A program made the translations under genes and the position numbers. The notes below the pieces were generated by a model. The model saw only the letters and a program-made list of their open reading frames with translations, ran no database searches and was not told the DNA's origin. This document shows positions 16,227-23,975 of a stretch of DNA of 64,000 nt, piece after piece. This DNA comes from Schauerella fraxinea (lineage in GTDB: Bacteria > Pseudomonadota > Gammaproteobacteria > Burkholderiales > Burkholderiaceae_B), in the NCBI GenBank assembly GCA_030849945.1, contig JAVDKK010000001.1:496001-560000 (forward strand), in the 5' to 3' direction. Position 1 is the stretch's first letter. Every line of letters starts with the position of its first letter.

Positions 16227-17243
16227 TCATGACGTCGTGATGTTGGCTTCCTTGATGATGCCGCGCCAGCGGGTAACCTCGCCCGAAAGATAGGCACCGA
16301 AGGCTTGCGCATCGCGCGGCTGCGGCATGAAGCCCAATTGCGTCAGCGACTGGGCCATGGCGGGTTTGGACAGTTGCGCCACGATCGCCCGGCTCACGCG
16401 CGTCACGATTTCCGGCGGCATGCCGGCGGGCCCCATCACACCGGTAAAGTTTTCCACCACCAGATCGGGCAACCCCACTTCGGCCACCGTGGGCACGTCG
16501 GGCAGCTCCTTGGTGCGCGTCTTGGTGGTCACGGCCAGCGCGCGCAGCTCGCCGCTCTTCACAAAGGCCAACGACTCCGGATAGTTCGAGAACACCACGT
16601 CCACATGGCCGCCGATCAGATCGGTGAGCGACGGTGTGCCGCCTTTGTAGGGCACGTGCATAAGCTTGGCGCCCGTGATCTTTTGATAAAGCGCCATCGT
16701 CAGATGCGGCGGCGTGCCGTTGCCGCTCGACCCGGTCGACAACGCCTTTGTCTTGGCGGCCTCGGCCAGATCCTGCATGGATTTGATCGCACTTTTCGAA
16801 CTCACCACCACCATGATCGGCGATGAGGCCAGCCCGGCGATCGGCGTGAGATCCTTGAGCAGTTCGTAGCCCGCCCGGCCCTCGAAGAGGGTGGCGTTGG
16901 CGGCATGCGACAGCGTCATCGCGAGCCACGTATAGCCATCGGCCGGCGCACGGCTCACAAACGCCGCGCCGATGTTGGCGTTGCCACCAGGCTTGTTTTC
17001 GATCACCACATTCCATTTTTCGGCGTCGCTCAAGGCCTTGGCGACTTGGCGCGCGGCCACATCGGTCAGGCCGCCCGCCGGAAACGGCACCACATAGTTG
17101 ATCGGCCGGTCGGCTGGCCAGGCGGCGCCGGCCTGGGCCGCCCACGCGCTGCGACTGACTCCTGCGGCACTCAAACCGACAGCACCCAGTGCGGCCAGAA
17201 CACGCCTGCGATCGGCGTCGATGGGGATATGCGAATGGCTCAT
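16227..17243 (-). CDS. Bug/TctC-family periplasmic solute-binding protein (Tat-type signal)
   Basis: 338 residues. The N-terminus has a twin-arginine-like leader (ADRRRVLAALGAVGLSAAG) ending near AWA. Bug-family landmarks follow: INYVVPFPAGGLTDVAARQ, NVVIENKPGGNANIGA, APADGYTWL and VPYKGGTPSLTDLIGG. The start has GGAGGAGC upstream. It lies between suyB and slcC, so the ligand is probably sulfolactate or a similar hydroxy acid. The membrane components TctA and TctB are absent from the cluster, so it must use a permease encoded elsewhere. Confidence 0.88.
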   Translation of the reverse strand: MSHSHIPIDADRRRVLAALGAVGLSAAGVSRSAWAAQAGAAWPADRPINYVVPFPAGGLTDVAARQVAKALSDAEKWNVVIENKPGGNANIGAAFVSRAPADGYTWLAMTLSHAANATLFEGRAGYELLKDLTPIAGLASSPIMVVVSSKSAIKSMQDLAEAAKTKALSTGSSGNGTPPHLTMALYQKITGAKLMHVPYKGGTPSLTDLIGGHVDVVFSNYPESLAFVKSGELRALAVTTKTRTKELPDVPTVAEVGLPDLVVENFTGVMGPAGMPPEIVTRVSRAIVAQLSKPAMAQSLTQLGFMPQPRDAQAFGAYLSGEVTRWRGIIKEANITTS

Positions 17244-17462
17244 GAACTGCTCCTCCGGTGGATGGTGGCCCGTTGAAGGAGGCTTACCCGCTCGGCTGCC
17301 GCGAGACTGACCTCAAGGCCTTGTTTTTGTTTTGCTGCCACGGCGCGCGCACGTCAGGCGAATGGCGGTTGCGTCACTGCCCAACGCGCTTGCGAAAAGT
17401 CGGATCGATCCAGTAGCGGATCGCGGTCGAGCGCCGTAGCGCCCAACCGTTCGGGTAGGCGT

Positions 17463-18638
17463 CTAGGCGCTTTCGAACAATCGGGTCAACACGAACTCGC
17501 GATGCCCCAGGGCTTCCGCAGCCGTCCACCGCCCGTTGGCCGTGGCCAGCATGCATTCGAGGAGCTTGTCGCCGGCCTGGTCCAGATCGATCTCGCGTTG
17601 CAGCAAGGCCGAGGTGTCCACATCCACGTGCTCCGACATCGTGCGCACCGTGCGTGGATTGGCGCAGATCTTGATGACGGGCAGGATGGGATTGCCGATC
17701 ACGTTGCCCTGGCCCGTCGGGAAAAAATGCACCACGTAGCCCGATGCCGCGCAGAGCGTGACCATCTCGGCGGCCGCCGATGACGAGTCCATGAACCAGA
17801 GCCCCTTGCCATCCGGGATCTCGGCCTTGTCGATCACGCCGTCGACCTTGCACTGCTTGCCGATCTTCTGGATGTTGCCCAACGCCTTTTCTTCGATGGT
17901 GGTCAACCCGCCGGCAATGTTCCCCTTGGTAGGCTGCGACTCCGACAAATCGCTGGTTTTCCAGCGATCGATCATGTCCTGATAACGGTTGAACATGAAC
18001 ATGAACTTCTCGCGCACCGCATCGGTGGCGCAACGGTCGGCCACGATGTTCTCGCCGCCAGTGAGTTCGGAGGTTTCGCCGAACACAAGCGTATTGCCTG
18101 TGGCGTACAACTTGTCGAATGCGTTGCCCACCGTAGGATTGGCGCCGCAGCCCGAGGTGGTGTCCGACTCACCGCATTTGGTGGAGACCCACAGTTCTTC
18201 GATCGGGCAGGTTTCGCGCGTCAACGCGGTGGCAAAGTGCACGTATTCCTTGGCCTGCTTGGAGGCCCTCATGATGGTGTCGTGGTCGCCATGCAATTCG
18301 ATGCTGAAGCCGGCTACCGGCTTGCCTGTTTTGGCGATGCCGTCGACCACGCGCTTGGTCCAGCCTTCCTCGATACCGATCACGATCACGGCGGCCACGT
18401 TGGGGTTGGACCCCGTGCCGATCAACGTGCGGAAATGCAGTTCGAGATCCTCGCCGAATTGCAGTCGGCCATAAGGGTGCGGCAATGCCATCGTCCCTTT
18501 GATGTTGTTGGCCACAGCTTCGGCAGCGGCGTTGGAGATGTCGTCCACGGGCAGCACGATGACGTGATTGCGCACGCCGACGCGGCCATTCTCGCGGCGG
18601 TAACCCTGGAAAGTCGTTTGAGCGGTGATGACAGGCAT
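17463..18638 (-). CDS. suyB: UxaA-family lyase large subunit, probable (2R)-sulfolactate sulfo-lyase beta subunit
   Basis: 391 residues (about 42 kDa, the size reported for SuyB). Altronate/galactarate dehydratase family features: GYRRENGRVGVRNHVIVLP, LPHPYGRLQFG, STKCGESDTTSGCGANP and FPTGQGNVIGNPILPVIKICAN. AAAGGAC precedes the ATG. A separate small SAF-domain gene lies immediately upstream, the split architecture of SuyAB. The reaction is (R)-sulfolactate to pyruvate plus sulfite in the cytoplasm. The family also contains sugar-acid dehydratases, but the two accompanying hydroxyacid dehydrogenases favour sulfolactate. Sulfite oxidase or exporter genes are not in this window. Confidence 0.8.
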   Translation of the reverse strand: MPVITAQTTFQGYRRENGRVGVRNHVIVLPVDDISNAAAEAVANNIKGTMALPHPYGRLQFGEDLELHFRTLIGTGSNPNVAAVIVIGIEEGWTKRVVDGIAKTGKPVAGFSIELHGDHDTIMRASKQAKEYVHFATALTRETCPIEELWVSTKCGESDTTSGCGANPTVGNAFDKLYATGNTLVFGETSELTGGENIVADRCATDAVREKFMFMFNRYQDMIDRWKTSDLSESQPTKGNIAGGLTTIEEKALGNIQKIGKQCKVDGVIDKAEIPDGKGLWFMDSSSAAAEMVTLCAASGYVVHFFPTGQGNVIGNPILPVIKICANPRTVRTMSEHVDVDTSALLQREIDLDQAGDKLLECMLATANGRWTAAEALGHREFVLTRLFESA

Positions 18639-18676
18639 GAGTGTCCTTTGAGCTTTAGGGTGGGGGGCCGCGCGGC

Positions 18677-18958
18677 TTACCAGCGCTTGGTCTTGATGTT
18701 GTGAACGTGGGCATGCTGGCCGGCCCTGATGGGCGCCACGACCTTGCCGATATCCACCCCATACTTGAAGACGGTGTCGCCCTGCGCCATATCGCGCGTG
18801 GCCACCTTGTGCCCGATCGGGATGTCCTGCAGCGCCTTGATCTGAATGACGGTGTCGTCATCCATGATCCACGCGTTCATCTCGGTGCCTGCCGAGACGC
18901 CTTCGACCACCGCCACGGCAACGGTGTCCTTCGCATCGTGCAAAACGGCATGAATCAT
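18677..18958 (-). CDS. suyA: SAF-domain small subunit, probable (2R)-sulfolactate sulfo-lyase alpha subunit
   Basis: 93 residues from the ATG at 18958, preceded by a strong AAAGGAAGAG site; the open frame continues upstream without family resemblance. It is a single SAF domain (IKALQDIPIGHKVATRDMAQGDTVFKYGVDIG) like the N-terminal domain of altronate dehydratase and like SuyA. First gene of the cluster, 38 bases before suyB, and expressed divergently from the GntR regulator. Subunit partner of SuyB. Confidence 0.82.
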   Translation of the reverse strand: MIHAVLHDAKDTVAVAVVEGVSAGTEMNAWIMDDDTVIQIKALQDIPIGHKVATRDMAQGDTVFKYGVDIGKVVAPIRAGQHAHVHNIKTKRW

Positions 18959-19029
18959 GTCTCTTCCTTTTTCTGGTTTGCGATTCGTGTGGCAAATCTT
19001 AAGACCACAAAAACCCCATGTCAACTAAC

Positions 19030-19041
19030 TCATATATATGA
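19030..19041. promoter_or_regulatory. Palindrome in suyA/GntR intergenic region (candidate operator)
   Basis: TCATATATATGA is a perfect 12-bp palindrome in the AT-rich 150-base gap between the divergent suyA and GntR genes. Position and symmetry fit an operator for the adjacent GntR protein controlling both directions. A second short palindrome, TGCATGCA (19053-19060), lies beside it. Confidence 0.5.
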
Positions 19042-19108
19042 TTGATATGAATTGCATGCATGTCGCTGGCCCCGCTACAATTCGTGCTCTGCAACACTCT
19101 TCCTCGTC

Positions 19109-19873
19109 ATGACTTCATCGCCCTCTACCGCCGTGCCGCTGGGCACACCGCTCTACCTGCAAGTGAAGGACGCCGTGCTGGCGGCCCTGGCGCAGGGCGA
19201 GTGGAAACAAGGCGATGCCATTCCGTCCGAAAAAATGCTGTCCGAACGCTTCGGCGTCTCGATCGGCACGCTGCGCAAAGCCATCGACGAGCTCGCCGCC
19301 GAGAACATCCTCACGCGCCATCAGGGCCGCGGCACGTATGTGTCGGAGCACACGCGCAATCCGCACTTCTTCAAGTTCTTCCGGATCCAGCGCAACGACG
19401 GCCACAAGGCCTACCCGACCACGCGTCTGGTGCGCTTCAAGCGCGTGCGCGCCACCGCCGCAGTACGCGAGGTGCTCGCCCTGCCCGCCGGCAGCCATGT
19501 ATTCGAGTTCCTGAACGTGCTCGCGCTCAATGGCGATGTGGTGCTGGCCGATACCATCGCCTTGCCGGAAGCCCTTTTTACCGGGATGACGGACGCCGAT
19601 CTGCGCGATCGATCGAGCACGCTGTACCGCTTCTATCAGGAACGGTTTGGCGTGAATGTGATCGCCACCGATGAACGCGTGCGCACCTGCCGCGCCGAAG
19701 CGCCCTTTACCGAGTTGCTCGAGGTGCCGGAAGGCGAGCCGCTGCTTGAAATTCGGCGCGTGGCGTTTTCTTATCACGGGCAGCCGGTAGAGTGGCGCGT
19801 CTCGCGTGTGAATACGGCGCGCTACGATTATCTGGGCCAGGAACCGGGCGCGATGACCGGCAAACCGGGCTGA
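19109..19873 (+). CDS. GntR-family regulator, HutC/UTRA type
   Basis: 254 residues: a winged helix-turn-helix (about residues 10-80, with GDAIPSEKMLSERFGVSIGTLRKAIDELAAENILTRHQGRGTYV split across its helices), then a UTRA ligand-binding domain ending in RRVAFSYHGQPVEWRVSRVNTARYDY. The ATG at 19109 is chosen; an upstream in-frame ATG at 19052 would add residues in the promoter region. Divergent from the suyAB cluster, it is the likely ligand-responsive repressor for that operon, with sulfolactate or sulfopyruvate as candidate effector (inference). Confidence 0.88.
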   Translation: MTSSPSTAVPLGTPLYLQVKDAVLAALAQGEWKQGDAIPSEKMLSERFGVSIGTLRKAIDELAAENILTRHQGRGTYVSEHTRNPHFFKFFRIQRNDGHKAYPTTRLVRFKRVRATAAVREVLALPAGSHVFEFLNVLALNGDVVLADTIALPEALFTGMTDADLRDRSSTLYRFYQERFGVNVIATDERVRTCRAEAPFTELLEVPEGEPLLEIRRVAFSYHGQPVEWRVSRVNTARYDYLGQEPGAMTGKPG

Positions 19874-20058
19874 GGCAAACGAAAATACGAATCGGCCGGC
19901 CGATCCAATCGCGGCGAGTCACCAGGACGACCAACGGTCACGAACAGGCGCCCGGTTAGCGGGTACGATGGCGGCAGACGCCCACCCATGTTTTGAGCGC
20001 CACGGCCATGTACGCCGCCCTGCACCCAAATGCTCGCCCACACCCGATCCGAGATGCC

Positions 20059-20613
20059 ATGACGCCGCTCACGCTGCTCGACGATGAAGACATCGTCGTT
20101 CGCCCGCTGCATATGGACGAGGCCGATGCCTTGTGCGAGGCCGTCGTGGCCTCTTCGGCCGAAATCGGGCCGTGGCAAAGCTGGTGCACGCCCGATTTTG
20201 CGGCGCGCGAAGCACGGGCCTTTCTGCAAAGCAGTGTGCAGGAGCGCGCCCGGCGCCGCGCGTTCGACTTCGGCATCGTCGAACGCACGACCGGCGCCAT
20301 CCTGGGCGTGGTGTCGATCAACGGCATCGATGACGAACATCGCGTGGGCAATCTGGGTTACTGGGTACGGTCTACCGTAGCCGGTCATGGTCTGGCCACC
20401 CGCGTTGCCCGCCGCGTGGCGAGCTTCGGTTTTTTTGAGCTGTGTTTGAACCGCATCGAGATCGTCGCGGCCACCGGCAACCGCGCCAGTTGCCGCGTGG
20501 CCGAAAAGCTCGGTGCCCAGTACGAATGCGTGGCTCGCCACCGCTTGATGCTGCACGGCCAAGCCATCGACGCCCACGTGTACGCGCTGCTGCCCGGCGA
20601 CCTCAACGCGTAG
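20059..20613 (+). CDS. GNAT-family N-acetyltransferase (RimJ/RimL-like)
   Basis: 184 residues from the ATG at 20059; an upstream ATG (19993) would add 22 residues that do not resemble the fold. GNAT features: IVVRPLHMDEADAL, GNLGYWVRSTVAGHGLATRVARRVASFGF (acetyl-CoA loop, here VRSTVAGHGLA) and NRIEIVAATGNRASCRVAEKLGA, typical of RimJ/RimL type ribosomal or small-molecule acetylases. Stands 33 bases before the FdhF/YdeP gene and may share its promoter. Substrate unknown. Confidence 0.85.
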   Translation: MTPLTLLDDEDIVVRPLHMDEADALCEAVVASSAEIGPWQSWCTPDFAAREARAFLQSSVQERARRRAFDFGIVERTTGAILGVVSINGIDDEHRVGNLGYWVRSTVAGHGLATRVARRVASFGFFELCLNRIEIVAATGNRASCRVAEKLGAQYECVARHRLMLHGQAIDAHVYALLPGDLNA

Positions 20614-20646
20614 AATTCCAGGCATTGAGCTAAAGAGAGCACACGT

Positions 20647-22956
20647 ATGAGCCAAGACCGAGATGATGTCCCCGGCGTAGAAGACTACGCGGGCCCTGCC
20701 GGTGGATGGGGCGCATTGGGCGCGGTCGCGAAAGCGCTGCGGCGTCAAATGGCGGTCGGCAAAGATACGCGCATGCTGCTGAAGGTCAATCAGCCCGATG
20801 GCTTCGATTGCCCGGGCTGTGCCTGGCCCGATCCCAAGCACACGTCGTCGTTCGAGTTTTGCGAGAACGGCGCCAAGGCCGTTTCATGGGAAGCCACGGG
20901 CAAGCGCACCACCCCCGATTTCTTTGCCGCGCATACGGTGGCCGACTTGTGGCAATGGTCGGATCACGCGCTCGAAGACCACGGCCGTCTCACGCATCCC
21001 ATGGCGTACGACGCCGCCAGCGATAAATATGTGCCGGTGTCGTGGGCAGACGCTTTCGACGGGATCGGTGCGGCGCTACGCGCCCTGCCCGACCCCAATA
21101 TGGCGGAGTTCTACGCCTCGGGCCGCACCTCCAACGAAGCGGCGTTTCTCTATCAGCTCTTCGTGCGCGAGTACGGCACCAACAACTTCCCCGACTGTTC
21201 GAACATGTGCCACGAGGCCACGAGCGTGGGCTTGCCGGTTTCCATCGGCGTGGGCAAAGGCACGGTCACGATCGACGATTTCGACCATTGCGACGCGATC
21301 TTCTGTATCGGGCACAACCCCGGCACCAATCATCCGCGCATGCTCGCCACGCTGCGTGAAGCATCGCTGCGCGGCGCCCCCATCATCGTCTTCAATCCCT
21401 TGTCCGAGCGCGGGCTGCAACGCTTCACCTCGCCGCAGCATGCCAAGGAAATGATCGGGCGCCAGTCCACGCCCATCGCCACCACGTATTACAAGGTGAA
21501 GATCGGTGGCGACGCGGCAGTGCTCAAAGGCATGATGAAAGCCTTGCTGGTGGCCGACGCCGCGTCGCAAGCCCGGGGCGACGGCGAAGTCGTCGACTGG
21601 GATTTCGTGGCCGCCCACACCGCCGGCTTCGAGGCCTTGCGCGCCGATCTGGACGCCACCGCCTGGGACGACATCGAACGTATCTCGGGGCTTTCGCGCG
21701 CCGAGATCGAAAGCGCTGCGGCCGTGTATGCCAAGGCCAAACGCGTCATCATCTGCTACGGCATGGGCATCACGCAGCACGTGCACGGCACGCGCAACGT
21801 GCAGTACATCGCCGACCTGCTGCTCATGCGCGGCAATATCGGGCGTGAAGGCGCCGGCATCTGCCCGCTGCGCGGCCACTCGAATGTGCAGGGCGATCGC
21901 ACGGTGGGCATCACCGAGATTCCCAACGCCGCCTTGCTCGACGGCATCGAACGCCGCTTCGGCTTCAAACCGCCCACCGCGCACGGTCATGCGGCCGTCG
22001 AAAGCATTCGTGCCATCCACGACGGCCGCTCCAAGGCGCTGGTGTGCCTGGGCGGCAACCTCGCCGTGGCCATGCCCGATCCGCAGAAAACCTTCGAAGC
22101 GATGCGGCGCCTGGATCTGGTCGTGCACATTGCCACCAAGCTCAACCGCTCGCATTTGATTGCCGCGCGCGCCTCGTACCTGCTGCCATGCCTCGGCCGT
22201 ACCGAGCTCGACGTGCAGGGCGGCATCGCACAGTCGATCACGGTGGAAGATTCGATGTCGATGGTGCATGCCTCGCGCGGCACGCTCAAACCGGCTTCGG
22301 AGCATCTGCTGTCCGAACCCGCCATTGTCGCCGGCATGGCGCAAGCCACACTGCCGCAGACGAAGGTCGACTGGGCCAGCTTCATCGCCGACTACGCCAG
22401 CATCCGCGATGCCATCGAAGCCGTGTTCCCCGACTTCCGCGACTTCAACGCGCGCGTCAAGGAACCGGGCGGTTTCCGCCTGACGGTGGCCGCGAGCGAC
22501 CGCGTGTGGCGCACGCCCAGCGGGCGCGCCAACTTCATCTCGTATCCGGGCTTGAACGAAGATCCCGTCGCCGCGCCCGACACGCTGCAGCTCACCACGT
22601 TGCGCAGCCACGATCAGTACAACACCACGATCTACAGCGCTGACGATCGCTATCGCGGCATCACCAATCGCCGCGATGTGGTGTTCATGAACGTCGACGA
22701 CCTGACTGCCTTGGGCCTGAAGCATGGCGATCGGGTGGATGTCGAAGCGTTTGCATTCGACGCGCACGACACCGAACCGCGCCGCATGACCGGTCTCACC
22801 GCCGTGGCGTACGACATCGCGCGCGGCTCGACCGCCGTGTACTACCCCGAGGGCAACGGGCTGGTCGCGCTGGCGCGGCACGATCCGCAAAGCGGCACCC
22901 CCGCCTATAAATCCATACCCGTTCGCGTTACCGCCTCGGAGGCCGTCCATGGCTGA
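20647..22956 (+). CDS. FdhF/YdeP-family molybdopterin oxidoreductase
   Basis: 769 residues, the length of the FdhF/YdeP (TIGR01701) family. N-terminal cysteines CPGCAWPDPKHTSSFEFC would bind an Fe-S cluster. Molybdopterin-binding stretches include YASGRTSNEAAFLYQLFVREYGTNNFPDCSNMCHE in parts, GHNPGTNHPRML, LRGHSNVQGDRTVGI, CLGGNLAVAMPDP and the C-terminal guanine-dinucleotide domain TTLRSHDQYNTTIYSADDRYRG. AGAGAG precedes the ATG. Despite the name, most members have no proven formate activity; YdeP is linked to acid resistance in E. coli. Electron acceptor subunits are not encoded nearby. It overlaps the pirin gene by 8 bases. Confidence 0.88.
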   Translation: MSQDRDDVPGVEDYAGPAGGWGALGAVAKALRRQMAVGKDTRMLLKVNQPDGFDCPGCAWPDPKHTSSFEFCENGAKAVSWEATGKRTTPDFFAAHTVADLWQWSDHALEDHGRLTHPMAYDAASDKYVPVSWADAFDGIGAALRALPDPNMAEFYASGRTSNEAAFLYQLFVREYGTNNFPDCSNMCHEATSVGLPVSIGVGKGTVTIDDFDHCDAIFCIGHNPGTNHPRMLATLREASLRGAPIIVFNPLSERGLQRFTSPQHAKEMIGRQSTPIATTYYKVKIGGDAAVLKGMMKALLVADAASQARGDGEVVDWDFVAAHTAGFEALRADLDATAWDDIERISGLSRAEIESAAAVYAKAKRVIICYGMGITQHVHGTRNVQYIADLLLMRGNIGREGAGICPLRGHSNVQGDRTVGITEIPNAALLDGIERRFGFKPPTAHGHAAVESIRAIHDGRSKALVCLGGNLAVAMPDPQKTFEAMRRLDLVVHIATKLNRSHLIAARASYLLPCLGRTELDVQGGIAQSITVEDSMSMVHASRGTLKPASEHLLSEPAIVAGMAQATLPQTKVDWASFIADYASIRDAIEAVFPDFRDFNARVKEPGGFRLTVAASDRVWRTPSGRANFISYPGLNEDPVAAPDTLQLTTLRSHDQYNTTIYSADDRYRGITNRRDVVFMNVDDLTALGLKHGDRVDVEAFAFDAHDTEPRRMTGLTAVAYDIARGSTAVYYPEGNGLVALARHDPQSGTPAYKSIPVRVTASEAVHG

Positions 22957-23854
22957 ATTGATCATCGCCGCCCGCCAGGGCGACCTGGGCCACGGCCTGA
23001 CCGTCCAACGCATCCTGCCGTATCGCAAGCGGCGCATGGTGGGCCCCTTCATCTTTCTGGATCACGCGGGTCCCGTCGCCCTGCCTGCGGGCATCGCGCG
23101 CGAAGCCGACGTGCGCCCGCATCCGCACATCGGCCTGGCGACCGTGAGCTACCTGTTCAGCGGGCGCATCACCCATCGCGACAGCCTGGGCGTCGAACAG
23201 ATCATCCGGCCCGGCGAAGTGAACTGGATGACGGCGGGCCGCGGCATCAGCCACTCCGAGCGGTTTGAGGATCCGTCTGCCTTCACCGAGCCCGGCCTCG
23301 AACTGCTGCAATCCTGGGTGGCGCTGCCGGCCGAAGACGAAGAATGCGCCCCCGCGTTCGAGCACTACGATGCCAGCGCCTTGGTCGAAGCCGAGGCTGA
23401 CGGGGTGTGGATGCGGGTGGTGGCAGGCAGTGCCTACGGGCTGCAGAGTCAGGTCGCCATACGCTCGCCGCTGTTCTACGTGCATGCCGTGATGAAGCCC
23501 GGCAGCCGCATGAGCCTGCCCACGGGCCACGCCGAGCGCGGGGTTTATGTGGCGCACGGCAGCATCGAGGCCGACGGGGCAACCGTGCCGGCCGGCAGCA
23601 TGGCCGTGTTCGGCGCGGGCGAATTTCCCACGATCGCCTCGCAAACGGGGGCCACGCTGATGCTTTTGGGCGGTGAACCGTTGGGAGAACGGCATATCTG
23701 GTGGAATTTTGTGTCATCCCGCAAGGAACGCATCGAAGCCGCCAAGGCCGATTGGGTCGCCGGCCGCATTGCGCTGCCGCCGCACGATCATGATGAATGG
23801 ATACCCTTGCCGGGCGATTCGGTCGATCCGCCCAAGCCCCAGCCGCTGTCGTAA
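22949..23854 (+). CDS. Pirin-family protein
   Basis: 301 residues of the bicupin pirin family. The N-terminal cupin has the metal-binding pattern RPHPHIGLATVSYLFSGRITHRDSLG and GEVNWMTAGRGISHSERF, giving three histidines and a glutamate as ligands; the C-terminal Pirin_C domain contains SPLFYVHAVMKPGSR and GGEPLGERHIWWNFVSS. Bacterial pirins can act as quercetin dioxygenases or bind metabolic enzymes. GGAGG precedes the ATG, and overlap with the oxidoreductase gene suggests coupled translation. Confidence 0.9.
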   Translation: MAELIIAARQGDLGHGLTVQRILPYRKRRMVGPFIFLDHAGPVALPAGIAREADVRPHPHIGLATVSYLFSGRITHRDSLGVEQIIRPGEVNWMTAGRGISHSERFEDPSAFTEPGLELLQSWVALPAEDEECAPAFEHYDASALVEAEADGVWMRVVAGSAYGLQSQVAIRSPLFYVHAVMKPGSRMSLPTGHAERGVYVAHGSIEADGATVPAGSMAVFGAGEFPTIASQTGATLMLLGGEPLGERHIWWNFVSSRKERIEAAKADWVAGRIALPPHDHDEWIPLPGDSVDPPKPQPLS

Positions 23855-23933
23855 ATCGCGCAGATTGACGGTGTAGCGGGCACATATCCCGTTACACCAG
23901 TCCCTTTGGTGCATGGCACCATGCGGCACCGCT

Positions 23934-23949
23934 TTTGGAACGTTCCAAA
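23934..23949. promoter_or_regulatory. 16-bp perfect palindrome upstream of phospholipase D gene
   Basis: TTTGGAACGTTCCAAA is perfectly self-complementary and extends as GC on both sides apart from one extra T. It ends 26 bases before the proposed TTG start. A smaller dyad GGTGC-ATG-GCACC lies at about 23909-23920. Symmetry suggests a repressor operator; the regulator is unknown. It argues that the open frame beginning at 23913 is too long. Confidence 0.55.
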
Positions 23950-23975
23950 GCTGCTCATCCAAAAGGGAAATCCGT

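Noticed and set aside
17374..17462. Possible coding remnant between suyB and the Bug gene
   Set aside because: A frame continuing from an antisense-register reading of suyB is open, but no start or homology supports it; treated as intergenic.
21076..23052. 658-codon open frame on the minus strand opposite the FdhF/YdeP gene
   Set aside because: It is the complement of a clearly recognisable oxidoreductase; composition is His/Arg/Ala/Gly-rich with no family resemblance, as expected of high-GC antisense frames.
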